From Albula goreensis (Eukaryota; Chordata; Actinopteri; Albuliformes; Albulidae): a stretch of 64,000 nt of DNA. Positions within the stretch are counted from its first letter, which is position 1. Each line of letters begins with the position of its first letter. The stretch spans positions 46,432,180-46,496,179 of the forward strand of contig CM040741.1 in NCBI GenBank assembly GCA_022829145.1, read 5' to 3'. The position numbers and the translations under genes are program-made. This document shows, piece by piece, positions 37,601 to 52,600 of this stretch. The notes below the pieces were generated by a model. It had not been told where the DNA came from. It saw only the letters and a program-made list of their open reading frames with translations, and made no database searches.

Positions 37601-40600
37601 CAACAGTTAAAACTTAAAGGGAAATCTGTTAAAATACCAAAGCAGCCATTAGGCTATCAGGAAATGGCCCTGTCTGGCCCTGAGATTTCACCCATTGTAC
37701 GTGGGAATAGACTCCAGCACCCCTGCAACCCCAGTTAATGAGGCAATAGATAATGGATAGATATTCTATGACATTATTAGTTTTTTGTTTTTACATTTTC
37801 TTGTAAAGTATATGATATTTGTTTCATGAGCTGTCTCCCGGTGGCATAAATTATTACTAATCAGTCTTGAATAATTCTTTAAGACATTGCTCTTATGAAT
37901 ATAGTTCTCCTAACAAAATTGGATGCAGTAAAATATTTACAGATCATGAATCACATGAAGTTTAATTGTCTCCAAAGTCTCATGATTTCTGATTTCATAG
38001 CAATCATTTGTGGAGCTGCTCAGCAGTACAGGAACACTGAATATATCCGTGAATACAGTAATTCCATTGTTTTCCTTTCAAATTGCTGTGTATTCATAGC
38101 AATTATCAACATTTTTGGCTCAACAGCCTATTCAATAATTAAACTCTTGAGAAACATTTGTATTGTGGAGAAAAGTCTCATCCATCTGTTAAATTGTGGA
38201 GGAGCGTGCTGCATTTTTCTTGGTACACACTGACCCCTGCAGGAAAAGAGCCAGTGCAATATCTCTGTAGCCAGTAATCTCAAGACAACGTGTTGAGTTT
38301 ATCTTTCTTGAACAGCCTGCAGTCAACCTCTATTGATAAATGTTGAGAGTTTATTAAATCAATCAATAAATAAACAAATAAATAAATACATGAATCGCAC
38401 AGAAACCAGTAGAATTTGTAAATGAGGACTGAGTACGAAAAGCCGTACAATTCTACAATACAAGACCTTTGAGTATAATTCTACAATACAAAATGTTTGA
38501 GTAAGGGTCAATGTCAGAAGCGATTAATTACTGTCTACTGGGATTTCATGCATATATCCTTGGCGGTTAATATGCAGAGAGTAGAAAGGCATACAGTCAT
38601 GTATGGGAGAACATATTAAAATTCTACTGTGCTATTTTATACACAGGAGAACAACTACTAAAATGGGTTAGTTTATCTGATTGCATTACCTGTAGACATG
38701 GTCAGTGTGTGACTGCAGTGTAGCTAGTGAAATATTCCATCTTTTACCCTTTAAACGACCCTGACTCAGCGCCAGGCAGAATGCTGCTTTTGACAGGATG
38801 TCAGGAACATGTATTCTGGGAAGAGACAGGCATTCTGGGGTCCCAGCTGAAGCATGTAGTTGCTGCTCCTCAAATGTGAACTATAGTGTTGCAAAGCTAG
38901 AATATTAAACCTGGTTATTGTTTTCCCCTGCTATTTTTCTACCAAACATCAATACTTATGATCTGGAATAAATATTTCTATTCAAATTGAGGGAAACAAT
39001 TTACTTACTTGCTTGGAGTTACATTAATTTCTATATCCCAAAGGCTTTTTAGCAACAACGTTTTAAATGAATTTCATTTAGGCGGAATAATAATGCAAGT
39101 GTCTAAATGATGAAATACTAAGAAATAATTGTAAACATTAATAATTAAGACCAATTAGTGTTATGCCAGCAACCAAATGAAAAAGAAACAATTTGTGTAA
39201 TAAATGTGCAATATTTGTTTTCATTAAATATTTAGTAACTTAAATTTGCTTTCATGACAAGTTTATTTGAGTCCTTATGATGGTTTCGTTGTGTGTATCT
39301 TTCTCTTTCTCCCTATTTTCACACATATCAAAGAATGTGGGCAATATGGTTAGGTTAATGTAAATTACTTGTATGGATCACATGAGGCCAAATCGATTGA
39401 ATGTAAGACTATCATTGAGTATAATGATATGTATATCATTATATAATTCCAAATATATTAGGGCTTGACCAAATTGCAACAAGTCTCCAAAGTTTTGTGA
39501 TACATGATCCATATTCCATGTATATTTTTAGAGGAAATCCCCACAAAATTGTGTAAAAAATCATTTGGCTACTATTATTTATACATGGAACAGTGAATCT
39601 CAGTTTTGTGGAAACCATGGTTGGAACTAGTTACAAGCACTGGGAAGCTTGTAGGCAATTTAAGACAATTGATTCTACTGCCTGGGTGTACCTTATGAAT
39701 GTCAATTACTCACATTGAGACCATGAGCTATATTCCTAGACAAAATAAGAGCATGATGAAGCCCAGATGGGTCCCATCTGGCCTGAGAGGTGCCAGGCTC
39801 TCTGAAAATGTAGGTCAGGCATTAACAGACCCAATGCTGTTTGATGTAAAACACTCAGACAGCCAGTGATTTAGTGGCATTAATCTATTACATATTGTAT
39901 CAGTTCTACAAGCTAGGATAGGACCAGAATTGTCCACTTCCCAGCATAGATTGCTTTAAATGTATGCACTAAGACACAATTTTTTTGATTAGCAACAGTG
40001 ACCTCAACTGGCTACAACCTTGGAAACAATCTGTATCCTGGCACCTTAAACTCATCTTAATTTGACTGGTAGCTGGACTAATGATAAGCATTTTCTGTTC
40101 TTCCTCAGTATTGGTAGGTGTAAGTGGGAAGAATCAGTTTTAATGTGAGTGCAGTGGTACTCCCACTATGTAATAAGATCTACTCTGCCCATGAACTGTG
40201 ACAACCTGGCCTTGTGACGAGGAGAGAGAGAGGGTGAAGTGCAAGCGCTTGCCACATCTGCCGCTGAATCTGGTATGGCTGTGCATGACTGTGCAAGGCT
40301 GTCAGGGTCCTGAGTGCTTTGTCTGGATATTAGCCTTTAGCATTAGCCTTACTAGCACTAGTGTCAGCCGGAGAACTAAGTGCTACAGCCACAGCAAAAG
40401 CAGGGAGGAAGCCATTGTTTTTGCTTATCATTGAAGTGTTGTCTTGTTTAGGAAATCCAATCAACAGCATTGTGAAATCCTGGGATGGACTGGAACTCAA
40501 ACTGGATTCAGTTGAGGGAAGTTTTGAGATTAAAAACATACAAATGTAGAGGCTATGAAGGAGTGGAAAACTAGTTCCAGCAGCAGAAACAGGCAAGGCA

Positions 40601-43600
40601 TTCAAACAACACTTAGCAAACAGACTGTGGTTTATTTCTTCCTGGCACTTCTTAAGTAAATTGCTGGCACAGTGCATTAAAAATTGAAACAGGCAATATT
40701 CAGTGTAGCTCTCTGGAGTTTTAGAAGTTAGATCCACAACATTATATAAATTGCATAGCATTAAATTGCTAGACATGTACCATTTTAGTAATTATGATTA
40801 TTCAATTTAATTGCAAATAAAAACAATAATACATTTTAAATCGAGTTGCTTCAAGGGCCATTCTTTTTCTCCAGACCATTGTTCACATATGTTATTCAGA
40901 TTTGTCAATTCACTTTTCTGTGCTAAGTGCAGGGGCAGGAAAGTAATTTTTATCTTTTGTTACATATAGCTAGCTTAGCACATCAAATCAGACTTTTAGA
41001 AACTATTAGAGGAGGGCCTCTGAGTGGCTTGTAGGATAAATTGCTGCCTACAGGTCCTGAGGCTGGGGGTTCCATTCCCAGCCCCACCACTCCCAGCCAT
41101 GGCCAGATGCCCCACCGGCAAGGCAACAATTGGCCAGCCCCACCAGAGCCCAACACAGGGCAGGCCAGCCCAACCCTCCCACCAGCCCCATCACAATAGC
41201 ACCCTCCCTGTCATGCCTTGGCACCTGCAGCAGCACAAACCAACTGTATGCTGACCAACTGTACACTGACTACATCCTCCTCCAACATCATAGGCAGTGT
41301 GAAGTTGGTGGTGCAGCCACAACACAAAAAAAGCAAGAGCATTATCACATGAATCAGAGGAGTCACATGCTCAACCTCTCCTCCCACAGCTGTCAGGGCA
41401 GGTGCTGCAGTGAGGTCAACAACTTCAGTTGAACATTCAGGTTGGGAAAAATCAGGAAAAAAAACTATTAGAAACATATATCAACATATCACTCACATGA
41501 CTTGCATTAAGGGGTATCTATATGTAATATCATTGAAGTATTATACTTTAGTGTCTTTATTTATGGTGGAGGTTCTATGAAATAAATATGTTGTTCATTA
41601 GCAAAGATTAGGTGTAGTTTTGTCATGGTGCCAAGAGAACAGATGATAAAAGTAGATTTCCTATGTAGTGATTGATCAGGTGTTACTTTTATACATATGA
41701 CTGAAAATGTTTTGTGATGAGAAATAGCACCATATTTTTTTATTTTTTATTTGTTGAATTTGCATAATTTGTTTTTATTATGCAGAATGGAGTCTGATCC
41801 AAAAAAATACAATAAATAAAAAAATACCATTGGCGGTATTTGTATCTTTGTACATATCATATGGGTGTGTGTAATTACAAGGACATTTCAGACAGTTACG
41901 ACCATTAAGAAAGTAAACTTTTCAGCAAAAAACTTGTTTGTCAGTTTAAACTTTCTGTATTTTGTGCTCTTTTCCATTGAAGTACCATTATTGGGATGAC
42001 AGAGCAGTCTGCCCCTGAGATAAGGGCAGAGTAAACAGCTTTTGGCTATTTGGCTTGTTTTTCCATGAATTCATCTGCCATTAGTTCAAATACTGTCGGT
42101 CTACATTTCCTTCAGCAGTGCATAACTTGTTTTATGTTCTCTGTATAGATTCTGTTTAATGATTCTCCTCTATTATAGTCTCTTAGAATGCTGATAGTTT
42201 CTATTCCCTCTGGGGATTAAAATTTCCTCTAAGTCATCTAAAAGCATTGTGTTTAGTGTTCATGTTTTCTTTCTATATGACACATAAACCTCAGAACTTT
42301 GTGAATTTTTACACCCACACCTTGTTATCCTATTAGCTGGAACTATAGACAAACACTGTGGTGGGAAACAGCTTACTTCATGGGTAAGGGTATAGTGCTG
42401 CAAGCACTATTATAAGGGCCTGGCTGCAATAAAGAATACAGTGTTCATAACTTATATTTACAAATAAATGTATGTGTGTGTTTGTTCATTGTAACCAACT
42501 GGATAAAACTGTTTGTGAAGCATAAGTTAAAACTTTTAAAAATGTAATCATTGCATTACATTTACGAATTACAGCTCAAAGTGCTTAAGCTGGGAATGCG
42601 AGTGCTAATAGTCCTAGTGTGGGGTAAAGTCCCTAGTGGCAGAAGGGATAGCATTAGCATAGACTTAAAACCTGAGAATGACCTGATGAAGAAACAACAA
42701 TAAAAAAAGCTTCAGTAACAACAGCAACAATCATAAAAACAGCTAAATTAGATCACTACTACTAACACTCTGGCTAACTAGAAGAGCTAGGGAGAGACAG
42801 GGGTAGGTGTGTCCTGAAAAGGTGAGTTTTCAGCTTGAAGGTGGATAGAATTTCTGCTCTTCTGACCTCCATGGGAAGGTCATTCCACCAGCTGGGAGCC
42901 AGAGCAGACAGCAGACGTGACCAAGAGGTGCAAGCATGAAGAGGAGGGGGCACCAGGTGTGCTGATGACGCAGACCGGAGCGATTGGGCAGGCGTGTGGG
43001 GTTTGATGATCTTTTGGAGATAGGATGGGGCTGTCCTCTTCACAGCCTGGTAGGGGAGCACCAATGTTTTCAATTTGATCTTAGCCATGACAGGAAGCCA
43101 AAGTTAAATGTCCAAGTCAAATGGCCAACTCAAAGTTAAATATTGACAATATTCGGTTTTATTAAAATATTGGCATAGCTATGAGTTTCAGATTGAACCT
43201 CTCCATAGCCAATATTCACAGTCCTCCAGTGCCTTCCATGCCTTAAGTCTTAAGTCACTGTGCAAGTCTTGATAATTATAATTATGCATCATTTTTTTCC
43301 TGAAGAATATATTTAGATGTTTGAGAGAAAGGATGAATCTTCACAGTCTCCATTCCGATTCACCAAGTTTTAGGCTTTTTCAGGTTTTAACTGAATTATA
43401 TTTTTGCATATAGTTTCTGTTCTGAAATGAGGAAGCTACCCTAATGTAATGATATAAAATCTATCTGTAGGCACATCAACATTATCAGTAGGAACAGTAG
43501 CAAGCCCAGCCAAACCAGCTGAGCTTAAGGAATATTTTTGTAACACTATGAAAAATAATGCCATAGAGATCGATGGATAGATTCACTGTGTCTGCCCCAC

Positions 43601-46600
43601 GAAACAAGCAGTGAGTCTGCAAACATTATTATTATGAATACATAGCATAGTAAATGTATTTTAGTGAGTGAAGTGTTTTGAGGAGGTTCTTCTGAGATGG
43701 TATACGATATCGTATTATATGAAACAGTGAACTGAGAGCTTTAGTTTTTAATAACAGTTAATGAAATTGGGTGTATGTAGGATTATGTAAAAGTGACATT
43801 ATTTCTTTCTGTAAAAGTGACATTATTGTGTAAAAGGTCCATAGAGATATATTTGATTGATGGATGTATGGATTCATTTATATATATTTATGATATCATG
43901 TCCAATGTCCTTGGAAAAAAAGGTTATTTCTGGTAGATGTGTGTATTTTAGCAGGCTATACAGACATCAGAGTGACAACTTTTGTTAGTCTGAAGCAGCA
44001 AGGCTATAAGAATGTGATGTCTGTCTAACTGATCAATGTGTTACCAGTCAGTCATACTGATAAGTCAAGTAGACTAGCAGCAGTGACATCTTTTTCAGTC
44101 CAACAACAGAGTCTGCAGTCTGTTTAGAAAATGTTTGTCATGTGGTATTTCATCACTTTATTAGTCATGTTTAAGATCTGTAGTTTCTCAGACATCTGTG
44201 AGTCAAATGAGCTAGAAATGCATCTCTGTTCAATGTATCATTTTCCTCGAATTTTATTCGAAGGTGATTTAAATGTGATTTGTCATTTTTAACTTGATGA
44301 AAAGTTAACATTAATGCTTCAATTTAGGTTGAAATTTGTCACTTAAGCAAATTTAGCTGATAAAAGAAACCAGTTATATACGGAATGTATGTTTCCAAAG
44401 CATGAAAGCTCCTTACTCCATCATTATTTCAATATTAAAATATTAATGCTAGAGAAACCCAAAAATTCACGTTAAGATTCAAGGTCTAAGTCAGCCATCA
44501 TATATTCACTCTGTGCCTCCAAACCCATCAGTTAGGAGGCCCCAGGCTTCAATTTAGTTTATGGGCTCTTCGGTTTGCACTATCAATCAACTCAGAGCCT
44601 CCTAATTGGCTGAAAACTGCACCTGCAAGCTAGATATTGTGGTAGGAAATGAATCACTAGTATCTTATTTGACATGAATTTTGCATGGGAGTCAATCACA
44701 CTGATGCTACAGATATTTAGGGAACACTGAGTTCCAAGTCCGACGATTATGAGAGAAAAATACAGTTGCAAAAAATGTAGCCAGTCACCTGCTAAACATG
44801 ATTTAATAGACTATATTTAATAGACATAAGCATGCAAGCAGAATTTTACTGCTGCCTGTCTAATTAGATAGCAAAATGTTAAAAACAGAAGAATGTGAAT
44901 TTTCTTACGTTATACTGGAACCTAATTCCCAGTTCCCATTCATCTACATGTACCCTTAGCCTTCTTTTATATTGCATTTGTCTGTCTTTTTCTTCTTTTA
45001 GCTGACCGAGGAAAGCCACCAAGAGAATATTTCAAGGACTAGCTATTTGTTTAACTGTTCCAGTGGAGGCACACTAAAAGAGGAAATATGTGGGCTGACC
45101 CCTGTATGTCTTTCTGTTGAGGCCACAGAAGAGTAGTAGAGTGGGACTTGGAGACAACCAAAAGAGATAAAATGAACAGCATTAAATTTATAAAAAAAGG
45201 AGCTACGTTTTAGTTTTATTCAGTTAGAATGAAGAATAATGAAGAGCATCTTTGTAAAAGGTTCCTGATACAACATATGCCATCAGACCATGCAGTTGTG
45301 TTCTCATTGGCTTGGTGAAACCTTGCTGTTGACTCCATATTTGTATTTATTTGACAAGAGAAAAAATATTGCAAAATAAATATGGAGATTAGTTTCATAT
45401 TATCATAATATGAAAGAGCACATATATTTTCAAATGTATTTTTTTTTAACAAATATGCCAAAATATGTATATATTTTTGCATTCTAGCTTGTTCTTAATG
45501 TTCTTAATTCTGGTCCTACACATAAGTCTTGTTCCATCTGTGTACATACTGTAATTCTGTGTGCTGTTGGATGAATTGATTTTCATTTCATGACCTCATA
45601 CAGTATGCAATGGAAACTTTAGTACAAAGTTCTCCATACCAAATGTACACAGAGTAAGAGTTATGTTTGCTTTTTACTGTGAGGTAATAATGAATGCCCA
45701 GGGCCATTATGAATAATCAGCTCTTCAATATTTTTGTATCTTTGTAGCCAGTATGTTTGCCATGTATTTTTTAGATTTTTCATTCAGTTGGAAATGCTCA
45801 TTTGTCTTTGGTCATAATGGGTCATCTCATTACTGTAAAGGTCTCCATTCTGGAGGGTGCTGACAAACACTATGCTAAATAAAAAACCAGCAAAATCGAT
45901 AACAGTCAAAAACAATAATAATCACACATATTTTTTTAAACATTGGTCAGACAAATTTCTATATAATTATAGACTTAAGATGGTATTTTTTACAGAGAGG
46001 TTTTCTTTATACTTTTAATCATATTTTCAGCTGTGAATTTCGCTCTGAAGATTACAATTTCAGGCATATTGGTTTATTTAAAATACACTATAATGAGTTA
46101 GATGCAACACTGCGCTATTTGTGTACTAATTTATCATATTATTTAGCAATGCAGTTGAATTTTGATCAGCAGGAGAAATTATTTGAAGATTGCTTGCAGG
46201 TGGAGTACTATTAGAAGTTTATAAAATGCATTTATACATGTGGGAGGTACTTACAAAGTGTGTGTGTCTGGCCACAAAACTCTCTGTAGTTCTACCTAGT
46301 CTTATATTAACCTTGCCTTCGTGTCAAGTTATGAAGGCTACCACCCTTTCAAAAGGCAAAAACTGAGATGGAGAGTGAGGCAATTTGCCCGGATACACAG
46401 ACAACACACTGATGGATTGGCAGAACTGAGTGTGTTGATTTATGATATGCTTGTATTATATAAAGTCCCAATTAATTTGAAGGTGACTGGTATAATACCT
46501 TACTTTCTTCACAGAAGTAGTTTTCTTGCTGACACATATTTCAAAAACTTAAAAAGCTGTAACACTGAAAATGATGGGTTCTTAGAGTCATGTTGCACTC

Positions 46601-49600
46601 TGGAGGGCCATATCAGTACCTGATAAAACCATGGACATCATCTTCTTTCCCTTCAGGCAGAGGATGGAAAAACAGAAAACCTTCTCACCTCTTTGTCAGA
46701 AAAGTTGTCTGTTTAGAATAACAGGTGCTTTTGATACATTGCCAAAATTGCCCAGTTATTTTTTGTCTACAAAATCAGTGTCTACTGTGGAAATAAGGGC
46801 ACTACTGTTAGTGAGGTTTGTCAGTTAAATGGACTGGCAGTGCTCTGCCAGGAATGCAGTTTAGCCTCAGAACAATAGCAAAACAGTTCCCAGAATGATA
46901 CATTTGCAGGCTGGCAAATGAATTGATGTGACCATGTTACCAGTTGATTTTCATCCAGTGTACTCTCAGGATGTATCTTAGAGAGGTGCAATGGGAGTAA
47001 TTAAAGGCAAAACTATACAACAGTGAAGGACTATAGTCGCCTGAATATAATGAGTCTGCTACTGCAGTGTCCAAGTAAAGCTAATGGACATCTGCTCTTA
47101 CATGCATAGCTAGAAAAAACAGAAAACCTGTTTCAAGTGTGATCACAGTGTGATCATTTACTGTAATATATTTGACAGCTCAATTTAATGATACATTAAT
47201 TAAAACCACTTTTACATTTAAGAGACAATGAACACATATTTAAATGCCGCTCTTTATCTAAGTACTAAAGTACTTTTTATCTAAGTATTTTGTCTGAAGA
47301 TTTGGTTCTGCAGTCTGGCAAGATAGCCACTAGTTTTTGACACTGCCGTTTTTGATAGTGTACACAATCCTCTCACAATGTGGTCTCCTACTCTTAACAA
47401 ATCAGCCCTCAGTAATTGCAAAACCTAATGCAAGCACTTGTATCACCATACTGTTCTCATCATCAGCCATTTCTTTGTCCTGCGTTCTGCAAGCCCCCAC
47501 TCATGTTAGCCTTATTTACAGAACTATTGAATTTTCCAAATGTAACCTTATTTACAGAACTACAGAATTTACGGCGCCTGTATTTCCCATAATCCCATGG
47601 TGACTCACCCCTTTAACAGCACCCAGGAGTTCCATTAGCTCCTGTCCTTAAGATGTATGTTCGAACACTGAAATCATAATTCTGAATCAGCACTTTTCAG
47701 TTGACAGTTACTTTTTGTAGTTGTGAATTTTTATGCTGTTTAGTTTTTCTTCTTTTTTCCTTTTCTCTCTTATTCCTTTGTAATACTTTTTCAAAACTTC
47801 TTTTTGATATATCTCTTTTGTGTATTCCCTTCTGTTATTCTTAGAAGTTCTATGACGCTACATTCTGCAATTCTGTAGCTGAATTTGTTATTATTTTACA
47901 TCATTATGTAGTCTGAAATGCATCAGCTAATGGTCTACATGTTGTCTTGGATAAGGGTTTACTCTCTAAACATGACTGAACATAAGTGTTGCCTGACAGA
48001 CTCATTAAAATCCTGCTTCCCCACTTACTTGCAATTTTAAGAAAACCTACAGATCTGAGTAATTTTCATTTTAGATAAATGCAAAGCCCTAGACCAACAT
48101 GGCATAAGGACTGTGCTTTTTGACCAATGCCAAAAAAAAAATAAAATTCTCAATGTGGTGGATGGGTCTCAACAGTCATTAAATGGTGGTCACACTATGA
48201 TCACAGATGTCCTCAATTGGTTCTACGATGACTACCAAGGCTTTTATTTTGACACTGTTGAAAATGTGACAGTGAGACAGAGCCATAAGATTAAATATAG
48301 CTGCCAGAGATGGGGCCAGGTGTTGGGTAGTTTGCAGGAGGGCTGTGACTAATTCATTGTGAATGTGCTCTAATTTCAGCTGGTCATCATGGCTGGGACA
48401 GTCCTGCTGGCCTATTACTTTGAGTGCACAGACACCTTTGGGGTGCACATCCAAGGCTTTTTCTGCAACGACGCTGACCTGATGAAGCCTTACCCTGGAG
48501 CTGAGGAGAGCAGCTTCATACCCCCCCTCATCCTGTACTGCGTGGTGGCAGCCACACCCACCGCCATTGTGAGTATGGGATTCTCCTTTTCACTGCACTT
48601 ACGATGCAGACAAGTAATTGACTGGTGTCTGGACAGAGCCTTTGGCTTCTCAAGCGCTCATAGACTAGACTTATAGGTTTTGATTTTTGCTGACTGGAGA
48701 GATCCTCTGGATTTCTTGTGTATTTCTGAAGAGTGGAGGGTTTAATAGTTTTAAAAGTTTTTTTTTTTTTTTTAAGGTCAGCATGTCCATATGCTGAAGA
48801 GCATCAAATGGATTTTTAGAAATAATTTATAAGAGCAGTTCTTTTATTCTATGTACTTTAGGACAAAGGCACCTGTATATGATTAATTTCATTTGACTTG
48901 AGAGACAGTTAATTTATCTGAAATTGATGAGTCGGTTTTGAGCTATCATTCATACACATATACGTATTAATTATGAAACAGCAGCTCTGTAAACCGCTGA
49001 TGAATGCATAAAAGGTTGCTGTCATGCCACTATGCTCACGGTGGAAACACTTCAGTGAAAATCTGTACTGAAAATTTGTTGTGGCTGCTTTGATGCCTGT
49101 GACTGTGACCAAATATGGTCATACTGACCTTCCCCTGCTTTGTCTGTTGTTTAAGTGATGCATAAAATGGAATTTGTACTGTATTGTTGGTCACATAGGT
49201 TTGTGTGCCGAGCAACCTACAACTCATTTTTGTACTGGTCATTTGTAAAATGACAGAAATGGTCTTTGGTACCTAGAATACTATAGACGTTAATGCAAAA
49301 ACCCTGAAGTGATTCAGAGAACAAAACAGAGAAAATGTATGAGTGTCCTTCAGCAGCCTTCAGCAGTCTGGTTGAAATTCTGTTTCCACTGTGAAGATTA
49401 TCTGAAACTAACACTAGAGGGCATTGTGACTTCAACATAAGCTCAGAATACAGACGAGTCAGTATTCCGCAGATTTGACTGGCAAAGCATCTCTCCGGTG
49501 ATAGAGGAAAGCTTTTTGGCTATTGTGATGAAAACCCTACAAATATAAACTGTTTCCTTTTACCAATAACACACAAAATTGTTGCTTTGAGTTTTCTTGC

Positions 49601-52600
49601 TTCATTCTTGCTTCAAACAACTGTATATGTGTGATAAACAGCTTTTGATGTATGTAAATGCAAAGCAACTAACAAATATTGCAATTTTTCTATTTCTGCT
49701 TTCAATGATTTCAACAAAGTAAAACAGAGATTGGTTATTTTGAAAATCCCAAATCTAAAAAGCCACATAGAATTATGCTTGAGGTGAAAGAGTGTTTCCA
49801 TTCTTTGGTAAGTTATATACTGTGGATGGTGGCTGTCTATTTGTCACTGAAAAAAGACTCCTTTACGTCAAATATTATTCCCAACTGACATCACTTCCAA
49901 AACCATGGTGACAAAATATTTGTTTTATAAACATGAATGTAAAAAAACAACAAAACTTTTGTCACCCAGAACTGAATAACGACACAATTTTTACAGACTT
50001 TTTTGGGACATGCAAATGCCTGTAGTTGAAATGTCACTAAAAGTCTCAACTGATATTTCCTGGCATTGTCGCCAGAGTTGAATGACTACTTTGATATTTT
50101 GTGTTATTGTTCAGTTATTCATGTTACATTGGTTTTCACATATAATGAACTGAGCAAATGTTCATGCAATGGAGATGCAATACATATAGTAATATAACAA
50201 TCATTATTTGCCTAATTTTAAAATAACCTAAAAATATATATATTCACAAACACTACTTGTGCATTGAACAACCCTATTTTAACAAGCGCCTCACACTGTC
50301 CATTCAACTGTTTTATCTATTTAATTTCTTGGACGCAATTGACTGACAATACTGTACAGATTACATACCTACTACCTAAAAATGTGCAGCTTCACTGGTA
50401 CAAAATATTTCATATAGAAAGGTTCCAAAGTCTTTGCTGTGGCAAGCACAAATACAACATCCAAATCAAATGCTCATACTTCTGTTCTCATGAATGTTTA
50501 ATGTATTGAGCATTCAATTTAAATGTAAGGTCATGTCTGTCGGTAGATTTCAGGGTTAACATTGCAAAGGTGGTGTTTTTAACCTCAAAATTTGAACCTT
50601 TCAGAGTGTCAGCTTCCATAAAGAATTTAGAAGTGTTCAATTTCATGCTTCTGTACTTGCCAGAATCCTGTTACAAAGCTGCGAGATGGAAAGATCTTCT
50701 TTTAAAATATGATGGGAAAAGCTGATATATGAACAAGCAACCATGACAAATTATAAGTAAGTTTGATGGACATGATGAAGTACTCTGATGAGAGAGTGTT
50801 TTCACATTTTGTGGCATTCACAGAGTGTCAGTTGATCCAAGCAATTACTCCCCTGTGACTGAGTTGTCATATAAGACCAAAGTATTTGACAAGAAAACAG
50901 GAAAACCTAAAGTTCAATTGTAAAATACTGGACCCTTTGGCTTATTCCATGAAAATCATTTATGAGTGACAGATTCAAATGGCAATTTGCGCAGAGGGAC
51001 AAGTGTCATTTAAAGACCTTTTAACACATTCTGTGGAAGTTCAACAAAGAATTAATGCTTGTGTTCAAGTCACATTCTGGAAAGTTCCCTCCAGGAAGAA
51101 ACACCAAACAGGTATGCCATGAAGCTTGAGTATATATTTCTTAAAATCAAATAACAATTGTCAAAGCTTAGTGCTGATTTAAATTTACACAAGTATGTAA
51201 TATCTTACATTTAGCACATGATATAGTATTTATTACAGCTAGTTGTTACAAATTTATACATACATAATTTAATGAAATGTTTTAGAAATTTTATTTAACC
51301 ACAGATAAGGCAAATGATTATTTACCCCATATTGGGGACAAATTAATATAGTGCTTTGAGGGGCTTTTTGCTGAGGCATGTAGCTGATGTATAGATAATG
51401 CATTTGTGCATGGTGTAACAATGTATCCTGCAGCCCATGAAAATTCTTATTGTGGCCTTAAGAACTTCTTCAGTGCATTCCGCCAAAACGTAAACAGTTT
51501 TTTTCAGCAAAATTCTACTTCCTGCTTCCTGCTCCCTTATACAGAACAACATGTACTTTTACCCTAGCTCATATAGAAATTCATCAATATGAATAAGTTA
51601 GTAACAATGACATAGGAAACTTTAAAATGCATTATTCATTTTTAAGAGCAAAGCTTGTTGTGGTTATTGCATCTGGTGTTAAATATTTGAATACTCAATC
51701 CACAAAGCCTGAATCAGTATGTTTTTATAAAGCTGTGTGGAATCATAGTGAAACCCCTCTAACAGACTCAATGCAGGTCATCGTAACCGACGAGACAACG
51801 TCTTAGAATGCTTACACTTTAAAACCAACATACAGGAAAGTACATTTTGGGTTGCATTGAACAGGTGAAAGTGCATAGCCTCAGATCTCAATAAAAGATA
51901 TGCCTTTTTATGTTTCTCCCCTCAGGGAGAAAAGGCACTTTAGTCTAGCCTTCCTTTCTCTCCCATGTAGAGTTGGATTGCCTGAGAGAGCCTTCGGTAT
52001 GAACCTGAGTGCTTTGATTAATGTCAGAGCAACGTCTACTGTAAAAAAGTAAATTTCTTACACTTAACTTCACATGACTCCTATAATGTCCTGAACCAAG
52101 TGTCTCCCAAGATGTTTTCAAAGCTACATAATCTTGTGCTGGGTCAAACGACTTCCCTCAAAAATGGTTGTGTAAAGTTCCTTGAACTTTGATGATGTAG
52201 GTAGTTGCCATCAATTAGTATTCACCTGGCTCTGTGCGAACACAAGTACAATGTGAAACAGCAAAGAACATTCTGTATGAATTATATATAAAAAGGTCCA
52301 GTATGAAATTCCTACTGCAAGGTGGCCAGTTCATACAGAAAGTATCCGATTCCTCCATATCCTGGGGAATAGCAGTTGATGGATGATAAGTTTAATAAGA
52401 AGCATTTTTTTATAGAGTGACATTTTATAGTAGCAGCATTTTAATTACCACTCCCTCAGGAGCACCTTCTTAGGCTACATGTATTTTTCACTGAATCAAC
52501 AATGAAACAGTCTATCATTTCAGAAGACTGGCAGATTAATTTAGCAAGGATTTTCTGACCTCTCCTTAAGGGACATGGTGCAATGCTACAAGTATTTTAC

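Larger units (their letters stand above)
34651..48379 (+). other. plppr1: plppr1 intron 2
   Basis: About 13.7 kb, the longest intron of the gene. It contains a fish-type repeat tail (37.7 kb), an AATA-rich tract (38.36 kb), tandem duplications (38.45, 43.79 and 47.51 kb), a tRNA-SINE (41.0 kb), a LINE 3' end (42.8 kb) and an exon-like segment with a strong acceptor at 45002. The minus-strand frame of 148 codons at 40330-40776 is the longest in the window but matches nothing I recognise. Confidence 0.9.

Noticed and set aside
37895-38233. Plus-strand open frame of 112 codons
   Set aside because: Intronic, no domain recognised, Ile/Asn/Ser-rich as expected from AT-rich DNA.
39421-39442. Inverted repeat ataatgatat / atatcattat
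   Set aside because: AT-only arms of this size are common in AT-rich DNA.
40330-40776. Minus-strand open frame of 148 codons, the longest in the window
   Set aside because: No recognisable domain, Ser/Ala-rich and patchy, lies in a plppr1 intron, and no splice-linked partner exons were seen. One frame of this length is plausible by chance in 64 kb.
41014-41085. tRNA gene
   Set aside because: The promoter boxes are present, but the arms do not pair well and GC-rich SINE body follows; it is better explained as a SINE head.
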